Part shown: one piece after another, positions 17,048 through 25,533 of the stretch
Layout: the number at the start of each line of letters is the position of its first letter
How positions within the stretch are numbered: position 1 is the first letter of the stretch
Source: Hwanghaeella sp965227365
Lineage (GTDB): Bacteria > Pseudomonadota > Alphaproteobacteria > UBA8366 > Aestuariispiraceae
Length of the DNA: 64,000 bases
NCBI RefSeq assembly: GCF_965227365.1
Contig: NZ_OZ245754.1
Coordinates: 1,922,001-1,986,000, forward strand
Reading direction: 5' to 3'
The notes under the pieces: generated by a model
The model's input: the letters and a program-made list of their open reading frames with translations, nothing else
Databases searched by the model: none
What the model was told of the DNA's origin: nothing
Program-made: the position numbers and the translations under genes

Positions 17048-18091
17048 ATGACGGACGTTCCTCTCCCCAAAGTGCCCAAAATTGCTGCGATCGACGACGA
17101 ACCGGCGAACCTGCAGCTGATCAACGATATCCTGAAAGCTGAATACAGAATGGTCTTCGCCCGTTCCGGCGAAGACGGCATCGGCGTGATCCAGAAGCAC
17201 AAGCCGGACCTGGTCCTGCTCGACGTGATGATGCCGAAGATGGATGGATTCGAGGTGATTCGTAGACTCCGCGCCAATCCGGAGACCGCACAGATCCCTG
17301 TCATCTTTGTTACGGCGAGAGGGGACCAGGAAGGGGAAGAGCAAGGCTTGGTCGCGGGGGCTGTCGACTACGTCACGAAACCGGTGCGGCCGCGTATTCT
17401 CAAGGCGCGTGTCCGAACCCATCTGGCCCTGGCGGACCAGAAGGAGAGTTATCGGCGGCAGGTTCATGAGGCGACCGGCAAGCTGGAGAAAAGCTACCAC
17501 GAAGCCATCAGCATGCTGGGGGCGGCCGGCCATTACAATGACACGGATACCGGTGTTCATATCTGGCGAATGGCGGCCTATTCCGGGGCGCTGGCCCGGG
17601 CCGCATTGTGGAATGTCGAGGATTCCGCGACGCTTGAACTGGCCGCCACCATGCACGACATGGGCAAGATCGGCATTCCGCATTCCATTTTACGCAAACC
17701 TGGTAAATTGGATTCCGAGGAATGGGAGATCATGAAACGTCATGCCGAACTCGGATATGACATTCTGAGCAAGGGGTCGTCGCCTGTCTTTGTCCTGGCA
17801 GCCGATATTGCCCGTCACCATCATGAACGCTGGGACGGAACCGGTTATCCGCATGGCCTGTCCGGAAATGACATTCCAGAAGCGGCGCGCATCGTCGCGA
17901 TCGCCGACGTCTTCGATGCGTGGACAATGGATCGGCCTTATAAGAAGGCTTGGCCGATCGACGAGTCGTTCGACGCGTTGCGGGAATCGGCGGGAACACA
18001 TCTCGATCCGCGTCTGGTCGAACTGTTCATCGGTATCCGCGATGAAATCGTTTTCCTGAAGGAATGCTGGGAAGAGAAGGCGGCGGCGTAA
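17048..18091 (+). CDS. Response regulator with HD-GYP c-di-GMP phosphodiesterase domain
   Basis: A 347-residue RpfG-like protein: receiver domain (about 10-125; phospho-acceptor Asp59 in LLLDVMMPKMDG, Lys in TKPVRP) followed by an HD-GYP domain. The metal and catalytic motifs are complete: HDMGKIGIP, HHHERWDGTGYP and IADVFDAW. The expected reaction is hydrolysis of cyclic di-GMP when phosphorylated. ATG 17048 starts four nt after the kinase stop; the frame extends upstream into the kinase gene but those residues are not receiver-like. The pair would link the MHYT signal to c-di-GMP, and so perhaps to motility or surface attachment. Confidence 0.93.
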   Translation: MTDVPLPKVPKIAAIDDEPANLQLINDILKAEYRMVFARSGEDGIGVIQKHKPDLVLLDVMMPKMDGFEVIRRLRANPETAQIPVIFVTARGDQEGEEQGLVAGAVDYVTKPVRPRILKARVRTHLALADQKESYRRQVHEATGKLEKSYHEAISMLGAAGHYNDTDTGVHIWRMAAYSGALARAALWNVEDSATLELAATMHDMGKIGIPHSILRKPGKLDSEEWEIMKRHAELGYDILSKGSSPVFVLAADIARHHHERWDGTGYPHGLSGNDIPEAARIVAIADVFDAWTMDRPYKKAWPIDESFDALRESAGTHLDPRLVELFIGIRDEIVFLKECWEEKAAA

Positions 18092-18098
18092 AGGCCAT

Positions 18099-18557
18099 CT
18101 AGCCGCGCAAGGCCGTGCCGGGACGGAACAGTATCGGATCATCCGAACCCGTATCGTTCGCATTCGCGGGACCGTTGCGTCGAATGATTGCCTGGACCCA
18201 TCTGTCTTCGGCGACGTATTGCGGGAAATCTTCCCAATACCCTTCGAAATCACCCACTTGCGCGTCGATGAAACGGTGCTCCGATATCCGCAGCAGGACT
18301 TTTCGGACGCTAAAGGTTTCCCCGCGACGAAAAGCGAAGTACCAGACGCCGACACCTTCGAAGGAAAGGGACAGCGGCGGACGGACAGCGGATTTGTCCC
18401 GACGGTCGACGCAATAGAAATCTATCGGATCGCCGTCTGGCCGCGCCGGGTCGTATAACGCGAAGACGCAAATATCAGCCAACTCGCTCAAACGCGTCAG
18501 TTCGGCTTCTATCTTCTGTTCCATTACCAGCTTCAGCCGGCTCGTATCGGTCGTCAT
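18099..18557 (-). CDS. Hypothetical soluble protein
   Basis: A 152-residue acidic protein with no signal peptide, membrane segment or motif I recognise. It has a helical, charged N-terminus (KLVMEQKIEAELTRL) and a mixed beta-type middle (ICVFALYDPA, IDFYCVDRR, VWYFAFRRGETF). ATG 18557 is supported by a purine-rich GAGAGGGAGAGGAG site directly upstream. It converges with the HD-GYP gene, whose stop is 7 nt away. No function is proposed. Confidence 0.68.
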   Translation of the reverse strand: MTTDTSRLKLVMEQKIEAELTRLSELADICVFALYDPARPDGDPIDFYCVDRRDKSAVRPPLSLSFEGVGVWYFAFRRGETFSVRKVLLRISEHRFIDAQVGDFEGYWEDFPQYVAEDRWVQAIIRRNGPANANDTGSDDPILFRPGTALRG

Positions 18558-18727
18558 GCTCCTCTCCCTCTCTCGGGAAAAACTATGTGCAGCCTGTATT
18601 TCGACCGCAAGTAAATTTATGATGCGTTTTACTTCGGAACTTTTGAGCAATATTTCAGAATGCTTGAAAGCTAAGGAAAATAAGGGTTTTTCGTAAATAA
18701 AGATGCCAACTCCAACTCGGTTGAAGC

Positions 18728-19291
18728 ATGTCGGTTGAGATCGTCATTTTTCTTATCAGCGTCGCTGTTCTATTCGTGACCAGCATTTCGATTCTGATCA
18801 CGACCTTGCGGACGGGCTCCCCGCCGACGCCCTCCGGGCCGGCCTTGCGGCGGACAATTGTCGAAATGCTCGCATCCGCCGATATCGGTGAAGGTGCTAT
18901 TTACGAGCTTGGAAGCGGCTGGGGCGGTCTTGCTCAGGCCTTGGCGCGCGCCAATCCGGACCGCGTCGTCATTGCCCTCGAACGCAGTTTTGTTCCCTGG
19001 CTCGCCGCGGAGACCGCGCGCAGGTTGCTGGGGCCGGCCAATTTGCAATTCCGACGGCAGGATCTCTCGCAGGCGGAGTTGTCCGATGCCGCCGCGGCGG
19101 TCTGTTACCTGTCGGGCGAAACACTGGCCCGGATTGCGCCGGTCTTGCAGGAAAGGCTACCGGCAGGCTGTCGCGTCGTTTCCGCGACCTTCGCCTGGCC
19201 AGGCTTGAAACCCGAAGCAAAGGTGACCGCGCGGGATGTCTTCCGCAGCCCGGTTTACCTCTACAGGATCCGCCCCGGTGAAGAACCATGA
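18728..19291 (+). CDS. Membrane-anchored FAM173-like methyltransferase
   Basis: A 187-residue protein with one N-terminal membrane helix (about 4-26) and a class I methyltransferase domain. Motif I is YELGSGWGGLAQAL (about 59-72), then VIALERS. Later segments (RQDLSQAELSDAA, RLPAGCRVVSATFAWPG) resemble FAM173/ATPSCKMT enzymes, single-span lysine methyltransferases, one of which modifies the ATP-synthase c-subunit. The bacterial substrate is unknown. A second protein of similar design is at 40076-40900. The family link is by eye and moderate. Confidence 0.75.
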   Translation: MSVEIVIFLISVAVLFVTSISILITTLRTGSPPTPSGPALRRTIVEMLASADIGEGAIYELGSGWGGLAQALARANPDRVVIALERSFVPWLAAETARRLLGPANLQFRRQDLSQAELSDAAAAVCYLSGETLARIAPVLQERLPAGCRVVSATFAWPGLKPEAKVTARDVFRSPVYLYRIRPGEEP

Positions 19292-19374
19292 CCGGCGGTT
19301 AGGTCTTGGACAAGGGCGTGTGAACGTGCACATACTCAATCGGCGGCGCCGCTGCCGGTGAGAAGGGCTTGGGA

Positions 19375-20661
19375 ATGAGCGTACGGTACAAGTCGTTTGA
19401 GGACCGCGGCGTCTATGTCGGATTTCAGACGCGCGCGGTCGAATTGTGCCGTTGCCGGACGCCCAGGGTCGAACTCGACGATTATGAAGCCCTGATCCCG
19501 AACTGGAGCGGCCGCGACCATTCCTCAAGCAACGACCTGGTCATGCCGTTTATGGACGTTCCGCGATGGTGCACCCTGAACCGTCGTGATGAGATGCTGC
19601 ATATGTCGGTCGAACAGCGCCGCACCCATACAGGCGGCCATCTGGATCCGATCATGATGCGTGACGTCCGTTTGGAGATCGACAAGCAATTCGGCGATGA
19701 AGTGGGGCGCAAGCTCGCCGAAAATGAACTTGAGATATCCCGTATCGACAGCCAGAACGCGTTTCTCGAGATATTGGCCATGTTTGGGCGGAACTATTCC
19801 GAACAGATCGGTATCGAGGAATTCCGCCGCGTGGACCATCGCGTTCTGAAAACGCTGGCGGAGGAATCACGCGATTCCCTCACGCGGTTGGTGCGAGTTC
19901 TTGCTCGAACCGTTTCCCGTGAAGTGGGAATGACGAGAGAGCTGCTGCAGGAACGCCTCGACGTCCTCAGCACCTTCGCGGCGCCGATCTGCTCCATTGT
20001 CACCCATGACGAAAGCAGGGATGTCGGCTACTTGAGCCGCCAGTTGGGTTTGCTGGAAACCTTCCATGCGGAACTCATGGAGTATGGGGAAACGGCGATC
20101 CAGGAAGCCCGCGACGCAATCCACGTCATCGATATCAACGTCCGGACCTTCGCCGAATATGCGAAGGCGCGCGCGATGCATATCCAGAACGCTTTGTTGT
20201 CGGAGGACTTTTATGTTTCGGACAAACGCTACAAGGACCTGTTGGACATCATCGCGCGGGAACGGATCAAGATTTCCTATGCCTTGGACGGATGGGCCAG
20301 CCATGCGACGCGATGGATGGCGCTCGGCCCCGAAGACCGGGACGAGAGGGAAAAACTGATTGGTTTCATTCTGCGGGAAATGCCGAGCCCGACCGTGGAA
20401 GTGGAAGACGAGGTCAGCCACATCATTCGTGGCGGTGACAACCTGATGTCGCTGCGCGGGCGACTGGTGAAGGAAATGCATTCCTGGATGGACGACAGCC
20501 TGGACGAAGCGCTCTACAAGCGTGTCATGGAATCCCGTGGCATGGACACCGCCGCAGGACATGATGCGTTGAAAAAGAAAAACAAGCCGGAAAAATCAGT
20601 CGATAACATCAACGATATCGTCAAGAGCGCTATCGCTTACAAAGGTGAATCCCCGTATTGA
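19375..20661 (+). CDS. Hypothetical protein, long helical, unknown family
   Basis: A 428-residue soluble protein. The N-terminal ~100 residues contain a CRCR pair and several Trp (PNWSGRDHSSSND), followed by a long helical, charged region (about 100-330) with many Glu/Arg and likely coiled-coil stretches, and a lysine-rich tail (KKKNKPEK). ATG 19375 has GAGAAGGG seven bases upstream. It stands alone, convergent with the cio operon. The helical middle could be a sensory four-helix or scaffold domain, but I do not recognise it. Confidence 0.75.
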   Translation: MSVRYKSFEDRGVYVGFQTRAVELCRCRTPRVELDDYEALIPNWSGRDHSSSNDLVMPFMDVPRWCTLNRRDEMLHMSVEQRRTHTGGHLDPIMMRDVRLEIDKQFGDEVGRKLAENELEISRIDSQNAFLEILAMFGRNYSEQIGIEEFRRVDHRVLKTLAEESRDSLTRLVRVLARTVSREVGMTRELLQERLDVLSTFAAPICSIVTHDESRDVGYLSRQLGLLETFHAELMEYGETAIQEARDAIHVIDINVRTFAEYAKARAMHIQNALLSEDFYVSDKRYKDLLDIIARERIKISYALDGWASHATRWMALGPEDRDEREKLIGFILREMPSPTVEVEDEVSHIIRGGDNLMSLRGRLVKEMHSWMDDSLDEALYKRVMESRGMDTAAGHDALKKKNKPEKSVDNINDIVKSAIAYKGESPY

Positions 20662-20688
20662 GCTGCATATCCTTTTGTCTGCGATGTT

Positions 20689-20820
20689 CTACGGACCGAT
20701 GACGAGTCGCACGGCATATCCCACCGCGCCGATGGCCGCGACACCGGCAGCCCACAAGGCGATGAACCACAAGATTTTGCTCAGCGGTTTTTGACGCTCG
20801 CGTGTCTCTTCCCGGGACAT
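20689..20820 (-). CDS. DUF2474-type small subunit of the cytochrome bd oxidase (43 residues)
   Basis: A 43-residue single-span protein, MSREETRERQ... with a charged N-terminus and one helix (KILWFIALWAAGVAAIGAVGYAV). Its ATG shares a base with the cioB stop codon (TAATG), so translation is coupled. Small proteins of this type (DUF2474, functionally like CydX/CbdX) are typical third genes of CIO-type bd oxidase operons and are needed for assembly or stability. It is short enough to be missed by automatic annotation. Confidence 0.85.
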   Translation of the reverse strand: MSREETRERQKPLSKILWFIALWAAGVAAIGAVGYAVRLVIGP

Positions 20821-21824
20821 TAATGATACCCTTCATCGGGATCGACCTTGCCGCGGAAAACCCAGTAGGCGTATCCGGTATAGGCCAGGATGATCGGTAA
20901 CAGGATTGCGGCGCCAACCAACATGAAACCAAGGCTTTCATCGGGCCCTGCTGCCTCCCAAATCGTAATGCCGGGGGGCACAATCGTCGGATAGAAACTG
21001 ATCCCGATGCCGCAGAAACACAGGATGAAAATTCCTAGTGTGGCGAGAAAAGGCCAGTGATCCCGGTGTTCCGTAAGTCCCCGGAAGAGATACCATGCAC
21101 AGATCGCGACGAGGGCCGGCACCAGAACGCTGAATAAAACGCCCGGCCAGGAGAACCAACGGGTGAGGTAGGCCGGGTCCAACATCGGCGTCCAAACGCT
21201 GACGGCGGCGATCAGGGACAGGGTGCCGATGGCGAGGGGCCAACTGGCGCGCCGAGCCGTGCGTGCCACGCTGCCCTGGGTCTTCATCACCAACCATGTC
21301 GCGCCCAGCAGGGCATAGCCGACACATAGGGCAACACCGGTAATCAGGCTGAACGCCGTCAACCAATCCCACCAACCGCCCGCATAGGCACGGTCGTCGA
21401 CGGCGATGCCCTGTACCAGGGCGCCGAGTGCGATGCCTTGCGAGAAGGCGGCCAGGGTCGACCCGCCAAAGAAACCGATATCCCAGATGATCCTGCTGCG
21501 TTCAGCCCGTGCCCTGAACTCAAAGGAAACGCCGCGGAAGACAAGTCCCAGAAGCATTGCGGTGAGCGGTGCGTAGAGCGCCGGCAGGATGGTCGCATAA
21601 GCGAGTGGAAAGACCGCGAAGAGTCCGCCGCCGCCCAGAACCAGCCAGGTTTCGTTTCCATCCCAGACCGGGGCGACGGAATTCATCGCGATATCGCGGT
21701 CATGGGTGGTTTTCAAAAAGGGAAAGAGAATACCGACACCCAGGTCGAAACCGTCCAATACGATGTATGCGAGGACCGCAAAGGCAATCAGTCCGGCCCA
21801 GATGAAAGGTAGGTCGAGTTCCAT
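20820..21824 (-). CDS. cioB: Cytochrome bd-type (cyanide-insensitive) quinol oxidase subunit II
   Basis: A 334-residue membrane protein with eight or nine helices, matching CydB/CioB from end to end: the N-terminal FIWAGLIAFAVLAYIVLDGFDLGVG segment and WDGNETWLVLGGG are diagnostic. With CioA it reduces O2 to water using quinol at the cytoplasmic membrane. It follows cioA by 11 nt and overlaps the small DUF2474 gene by one base, forming a three-gene operon. Confidence 0.95.
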   Translation of the reverse strand: MELDLPFIWAGLIAFAVLAYIVLDGFDLGVGILFPFLKTTHDRDIAMNSVAPVWDGNETWLVLGGGGLFAVFPLAYATILPALYAPLTAMLLGLVFRGVSFEFRARAERSRIIWDIGFFGGSTLAAFSQGIALGALVQGIAVDDRAYAGGWWDWLTAFSLITGVALCVGYALLGATWLVMKTQGSVARTARRASWPLAIGTLSLIAAVSVWTPMLDPAYLTRWFSWPGVLFSVLVPALVAICAWYLFRGLTEHRDHWPFLATLGIFILCFCGIGISFYPTIVPPGITIWEAAGPDESLGFMLVGAAILLPIILAYTGYAYWVFRGKVDPDEGYH

Positions 21825-21835
21825 GTCGTTCCTCG

Positions 21836-23257
21836 TCAGGCCGATTGGTGCTTGGACGGTGTATCCAGGATGGATGCCCCCGATCCCAAACCGGCGGCGC
21901 GAACAACGCCGCGTTTCTCTGCATCACTATTGGCGTCTTCGCCGCCTGGGCGTTTGCCCATCAGCCGGATGACATAAAAAGTCCCGGCCCCGAAGACCGT
22001 GAAATAGACGACGATGAAAGCGATAAGGGAGGCACCGACGGCCGCCGCCTCGATGGGCGATGTGCTGTCCGCGGTGCGCAGTAGCCCCTGGACCGTCCAG
22101 GGTTGCCGCCCGACCTCCGTGGTAACCCATCCGGCCAGGACGGCGAGGAAACCCGACGGTCCCATCAGGACGGACATTCTGTGGAGCATTGATGCGTCAT
22201 AGAGTGTTCTTCGAAAACGCGACCAGGCGCTCCATAAGCCGATACCGACCATCGCAAAGCCAAGGGCGACCATGATCCGAAAACTCCAGAACACGATCTC
22301 AGCCGGGGGACGGTCTTCCTTCGGGAACGCGGTCAAACCCCGCACCTCGCCATCCCACTCATGGGTCAGGATGAGAGAACCCAGATTGGGGATCTCCAGT
22401 GCAAAGCGGGTCTCCTCTGCCTCGTCGTCGGGAATTCCGAATAAGATCAACGGTGCGCCTTGATGCGTTTCGTAATGTCCCTCCATGGCCGCGACCTTGG
22501 CCGGTTGGTGTTCCAAGGTATTCAAGCCGTGGAAATCCCCTGCGACGACCTGCAATGGCGCCACGATCAGCGCCATCCACATGGCCATTGAGAACATGGT
22601 ACGCGCCGCCTTGTCCGTTCGATCCTTCAACAGGTGCCAGGCACCGACCGCTCCGACCACGAAGGCCGTCGTCAGATAGGCTGCGAGAACCATGTGAACC
22701 AGACGATAGGGGAAGGAAGGGTTGAAGATCGCCGCGACCCAATCGGTGGGTACGAACTGACCCGCTTCGTTGATGCCGTAGCCGGCAGGCGTTTGCATCC
22801 AGGAATTCACGGACAAGATCCAGAATGCGGAAAACAACGTGCCGACCGCCACCATCAAGGTCGCGAGAAAGTGGAGGCGGGGGCCCACGCGTTTCATGCC
22901 GAACAGCATCACGCCAAGAAACCCTGCTTCCAGGAAGAAGGCGGAGAGAACTTCATATCCCATGAGCGGACCGAGGATCGGCCCGGTCATATCCGCGAAT
23001 ACCGACCAGTTCGTACCGAATTGATAGCTCATGACGATGCCGGAGACGACGCCCATTCCGAAGACAACGGCGAAAATCGTTTTCCAGTACTGGAAAACGC
23101 GCATGTACCGGTCTTCTCCGGTCCAAAGCCATAACCCTTCCAGGACGGCGAGGTAACTCGCCAAGCCGATGGTGAAGGCCGGAAATATGATATGGGCCGA
23201 AACGGTAAAGGCGAACTGCATGCGCGCCAGTTCCGTCGCGGTAAACAGGTCGGTCAT
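21836..23257 (-). CDS. cioA: Cytochrome bd-type (cyanide-insensitive) quinol oxidase subunit I
   Basis: A 473-residue haem-bearing subunit. The N-terminal haem-ligand histidine is in FTVSAHIIFPAFT, the second in FPYRLVHMVLAAYL, and the GWVTTEVGRQPW motif is present. The quinol-loop region is short, which together with the DUF2474 partner places it in the CIO branch. ATG 23257 (MTDLFTATELARMQ) fits the family start; the longer frame adds unrelated residues. Such oxidases support respiration at low oxygen or in the presence of cyanide, sulfide or nitric oxide. Confidence 0.95.
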   Translation of the reverse strand: MTDLFTATELARMQFAFTVSAHIIFPAFTIGLASYLAVLEGLWLWTGEDRYMRVFQYWKTIFAVVFGMGVVSGIVMSYQFGTNWSVFADMTGPILGPLMGYEVLSAFFLEAGFLGVMLFGMKRVGPRLHFLATLMVAVGTLFSAFWILSVNSWMQTPAGYGINEAGQFVPTDWVAAIFNPSFPYRLVHMVLAAYLTTAFVVGAVGAWHLLKDRTDKAARTMFSMAMWMALIVAPLQVVAGDFHGLNTLEHQPAKVAAMEGHYETHQGAPLILFGIPDDEAEETRFALEIPNLGSLILTHEWDGEVRGLTAFPKEDRPPAEIVFWSFRIMVALGFAMVGIGLWSAWSRFRRTLYDASMLHRMSVLMGPSGFLAVLAGWVTTEVGRQPWTVQGLLRTADSTSPIEAAAVGASLIAFIVVYFTVFGAGTFYVIRLMGKRPGGEDANSDAEKRGVVRAAGLGSGASILDTPSKHQSA

Positions 23258-23435
23258 GGGACGTGCCTTTTCTCCCGCCGTCGGCAATTCGGCGGACACT
23301 GATTTTAAGCGACCCCAGGACAAAAGTCTCTGGGTCGGTTACGAACTAGAATAAATCAATCTCAGCATATCAGTAGAAGCAGGGGCTGTGACAAAGTCAC
23401 CCTCCCTAATGTGGCGGGCTGACGCAGGGGAGCGT

Positions 23436-23927
23436 TCAGTGGCTGGCTGTCGGGTCCTCATGATCTTCTGCGGCACATCTGGAATGATCGCTCAAAGCCT
23501 CGATCACGCGGCAATCGGAAATTTGCCCACCCGAACATTGCGTGATCATCCTTTCCAATTCGAGTTTCAAGGACGCGAGCCGACGAATTCGATGTTCGAC
23601 ATTGGCTAGTTGCGCCCGCGCGATCTTGTCGGCGGCCCGGCATGAATGGTCGGGCCGGTCTGAAAGGCTGAGCAGGTCGCGAACCGCCTCGAGTGGGAAG
23701 CCGAGTCCCCTTGCGTGGCGGATGAACAAGAGTCGGTCGACATCGGCTTGACTGTATCGACGCTGATTGCCGGCTGTTCTGGGTGGCGTCGGCACAAGAC
23801 CGATTTGTTCGTAATAACGGATCGTCTGGACCTTGCAATCGGCCGCATCAGCGACGCGGCCGATGGTCAGGTCAAGCGCGGCGTTGGCCGTCGAAGAACC
23901 GTTCTCGCCAAAAAACTTCCCGGACAA
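23436..23927 (-). CDS. MerR family metal-responsive regulator
   Basis: A 163-residue MerR-type activator: HTH (IGRVADAADCKVQTIRYYEQIGL, about 22-44), dimerisation helix, and a C-terminal metal-binding loop rich in Cys (HSC, QCSGGQISDC, HSRC), as in ZntR/CadR/PbrR regulators. The only suitable start is TTG 23927, with GGGGTAA upstream, about 13 bp from the -35 box of the divergent efflux gene. It should twist that promoter when it binds Zn, Cd, Co or Pb. The exact metal is not deducible by eye. Confidence 0.9.
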   Translation of the reverse strand: MSGKFFGENGSSTANAALDLTIGRVADAADCKVQTIRYYEQIGLVPTPPRTAGNQRRYSQADVDRLLFIRHARGLGFPLEAVRDLLSLSDRPDHSCRAADKIARAQLANVEHRIRRLASLKLELERMITQCSGGQISDCRVIEALSDHSRCAAEDHEDPTASH

Positions 23928-23940
23928 ATCGATTTACCCC

Positions 23941-23971
23941 TTGAAGCTACAGTTACTGTAGACATTAGGTT
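23941..23971 (+). promoter_or_regulatory. MerR-type promoter with long spacer (efflux gene)
   Basis: A -35 box TTGAAG (23941-23946) and a -10-like TAGGTT (23966-23971) are separated by 19 bp, the overlong spacer typical of MerR-controlled promoters. The spacer contains the palindrome at 23947-23961. Confidence 0.72.
23947..23961. promoter_or_regulatory. MerR operator palindrome
   Basis: CTACAGTTACTGTAG is a perfect inverted repeat (7-bp arms around one T) lying exactly between the -35 and -10 boxes. This is the standard position for a MerR-family dimer and shares the site between the divergent regulator and efflux genes. Confidence 0.82.
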
Positions 23972-24010
23972 TAGGCTGTCCAATTGCAAGAAACCGGAAA
24001 GATTGCCGAA

Positions 24011-24649
24011 ATGGGTGCCTGTTGCGGTGGTGAAACCAAATTCGACGGCCTTTCGAAAGGGTATCGACGCGCCTTGTGGATCGTTATTGCGATCAACGGG
24101 ATCATGTTCTTCGTGGAAATGGCCGCCGGCGCGTTGGCAGGATCCCAGGCCTTGCAGGCAGATGCCCTCGACTTCCTGGGCGATAGCCTGACTTATGGGA
24201 TAAGTCTGGCCGTTATCGGCATGTCCTTGCGCGCCCGTTCGACCGCGGCGCTCTTCAAGGGGATCAGCCTTGCGGTGATGGGGCTCTGGGTCTTCGGTTC
24301 GACGCTTTATCACGTCGTGATCCTTGGCATCCCGAACGCGCCGGTCATGGGGGCGATCGGTTTTCTGGCGTTGGCCGCGAACCTGACCAGTGTGCTTGTC
24401 CTGATGAAATACAGGGATGGGGATGCGAATGTGCGGTCTGTCTGGCTGTGCAGCCGAAACGACGCGATCGGTAATGTGGCGGTGATGGCGGCCGCGGGCG
24501 GTGTTGCTCTGACGAATACCGCCTGGCCGGACTTGATCGTCGCCGGCCTGATGGCCGGATTGTTCCTATGGTCGGCCGTTCAGATCCTGAAACAAGCCCT
24601 GCAGGAACGGTCGGAAAGCCGTGCGAACGGGCCGGCGGCGGCGGAATAG
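24011..24649 (+). CDS. CDF-type cation efflux transporter (short form)
   Basis: A 212-residue, six-helix cation transporter of the cation diffusion facilitator superfamily, lacking the usual C-terminal cytoplasmic domain. Metal-site positions read DALDFLGD (helix 2) and SRNDAIGN (helix 5) instead of the common HxxxD pairs. The N-terminus begins MGACCGG, with a Cys pair that could bind metal. ATG 24011 is preferred; an upstream TTG (23984) would start only a few bases after the predicted transcript start. It should export a divalent metal under control of the divergent MerR protein. Confidence 0.85.
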   Translation: MGACCGGETKFDGLSKGYRRALWIVIAINGIMFFVEMAAGALAGSQALQADALDFLGDSLTYGISLAVIGMSLRARSTAALFKGISLAVMGLWVFGSTLYHVVILGIPNAPVMGAIGFLALAANLTSVLVLMKYRDGDANVRSVWLCSRNDAIGNVAVMAAAGGVALTNTAWPDLIVAGLMAGLFLWSAVQILKQALQERSESRANGPAAAE

Positions 24650-24706
24650 AAGCGGTTGCTTCTTTTGGGCCTCCCAGCCTCGGCCTGACTCTGTTAAGGC
24701 AGGCGG

Positions 24707-25414
24707 ATGGAATGGCGCGATGACGGCATTGTCCTGAAAGTCAGGAAGCACGGAGAGAACGGGGCTATTGTCTCGTTGATCACCCGCGCCCATGGTCGGC
24801 ATGCAGGGCTGGTGCGCGGAGGGCGATCGTCTCGTCTGCGCGGAATTCTTCAACCAGGCAATCTGGTGCGCGCGGATTGGCGGGCGCGTCTGGCCGACCA
24901 TCTCGGCAACCTGTCAGTGGAACCGCTTGAAAGCCGTGTCGCCCCGCTATTGCTTCATCCGGGCCGGTTGGCTGCGTTGACATCCGCTTGCGCGATCCTG
25001 GAAACCGCCTTGCCGGAACGCCAGCCGGCGCTTGAGATGTTCGAGTTGATGGATCTGCTCACGCGGCATTTGGGTGACGAGGATTGGGCCGCCACCTATA
25101 TCCGTTGGGAAGCAGCGATGCTGGGGGCGTTGGGCTATGGCTTGGACCTCAGTGCCTGCGCCGCCACCGGTGTTACCGAGAACCTTACCCATGTCTCACC
25201 GAAAACCGGTCGCGCGGTTAGCGAAGAGGCTGCCGGTCCTTACAAGGAACGTCTGCTGCCACTGCCGACCTTCCTGCTGGAGGACGCCGAAGCGGGCCGG
25301 GTGCCCGATCCGGACGAAATAAGGGAAGGCTTGCGTCTTACCGGATTTTTCCTCGATCAAATGGTGATGTCCCCCGCCGGCCGGCATTTGCCGGACGAGA
25401 GAGGGCGCATCTGA
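24707..25414 (+). CDS. recO: DNA repair protein RecO
   Basis: A 235-residue RecO, the recombination mediator that loads RecA in the RecFOR pathway. The N-terminal OB fold begins MEWRDDGIVLKVRKHGENGAIVSLITRAHGRH, and the helical part ends with RLTGFFLDQMV as in other alphaproteobacterial RecO proteins. The recO-parC order is common in the class. Confidence 0.93.
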   Translation: MEWRDDGIVLKVRKHGENGAIVSLITRAHGRHAGLVRGGRSSRLRGILQPGNLVRADWRARLADHLGNLSVEPLESRVAPLLLHPGRLAALTSACAILETALPERQPALEMFELMDLLTRHLGDEDWAATYIRWEAAMLGALGYGLDLSACAATGVTENLTHVSPKTGRAVSEEAAGPYKERLLPLPTFLLEDAEAGRVPDPDEIREGLRLTGFFLDQMVMSPAGRHLPDERGRI

Positions 25415-25533
25415 ATCCGGCTGGGCAGGCGGTTCGGACGGCAAAAACCTGTGGATATCTTGCCGTTGATCCCGGTTCCGGCATTGTTTCTCCCGGCCAC
25501 GATAAATACAATATGTGGTAGGGAGTTTGTATA

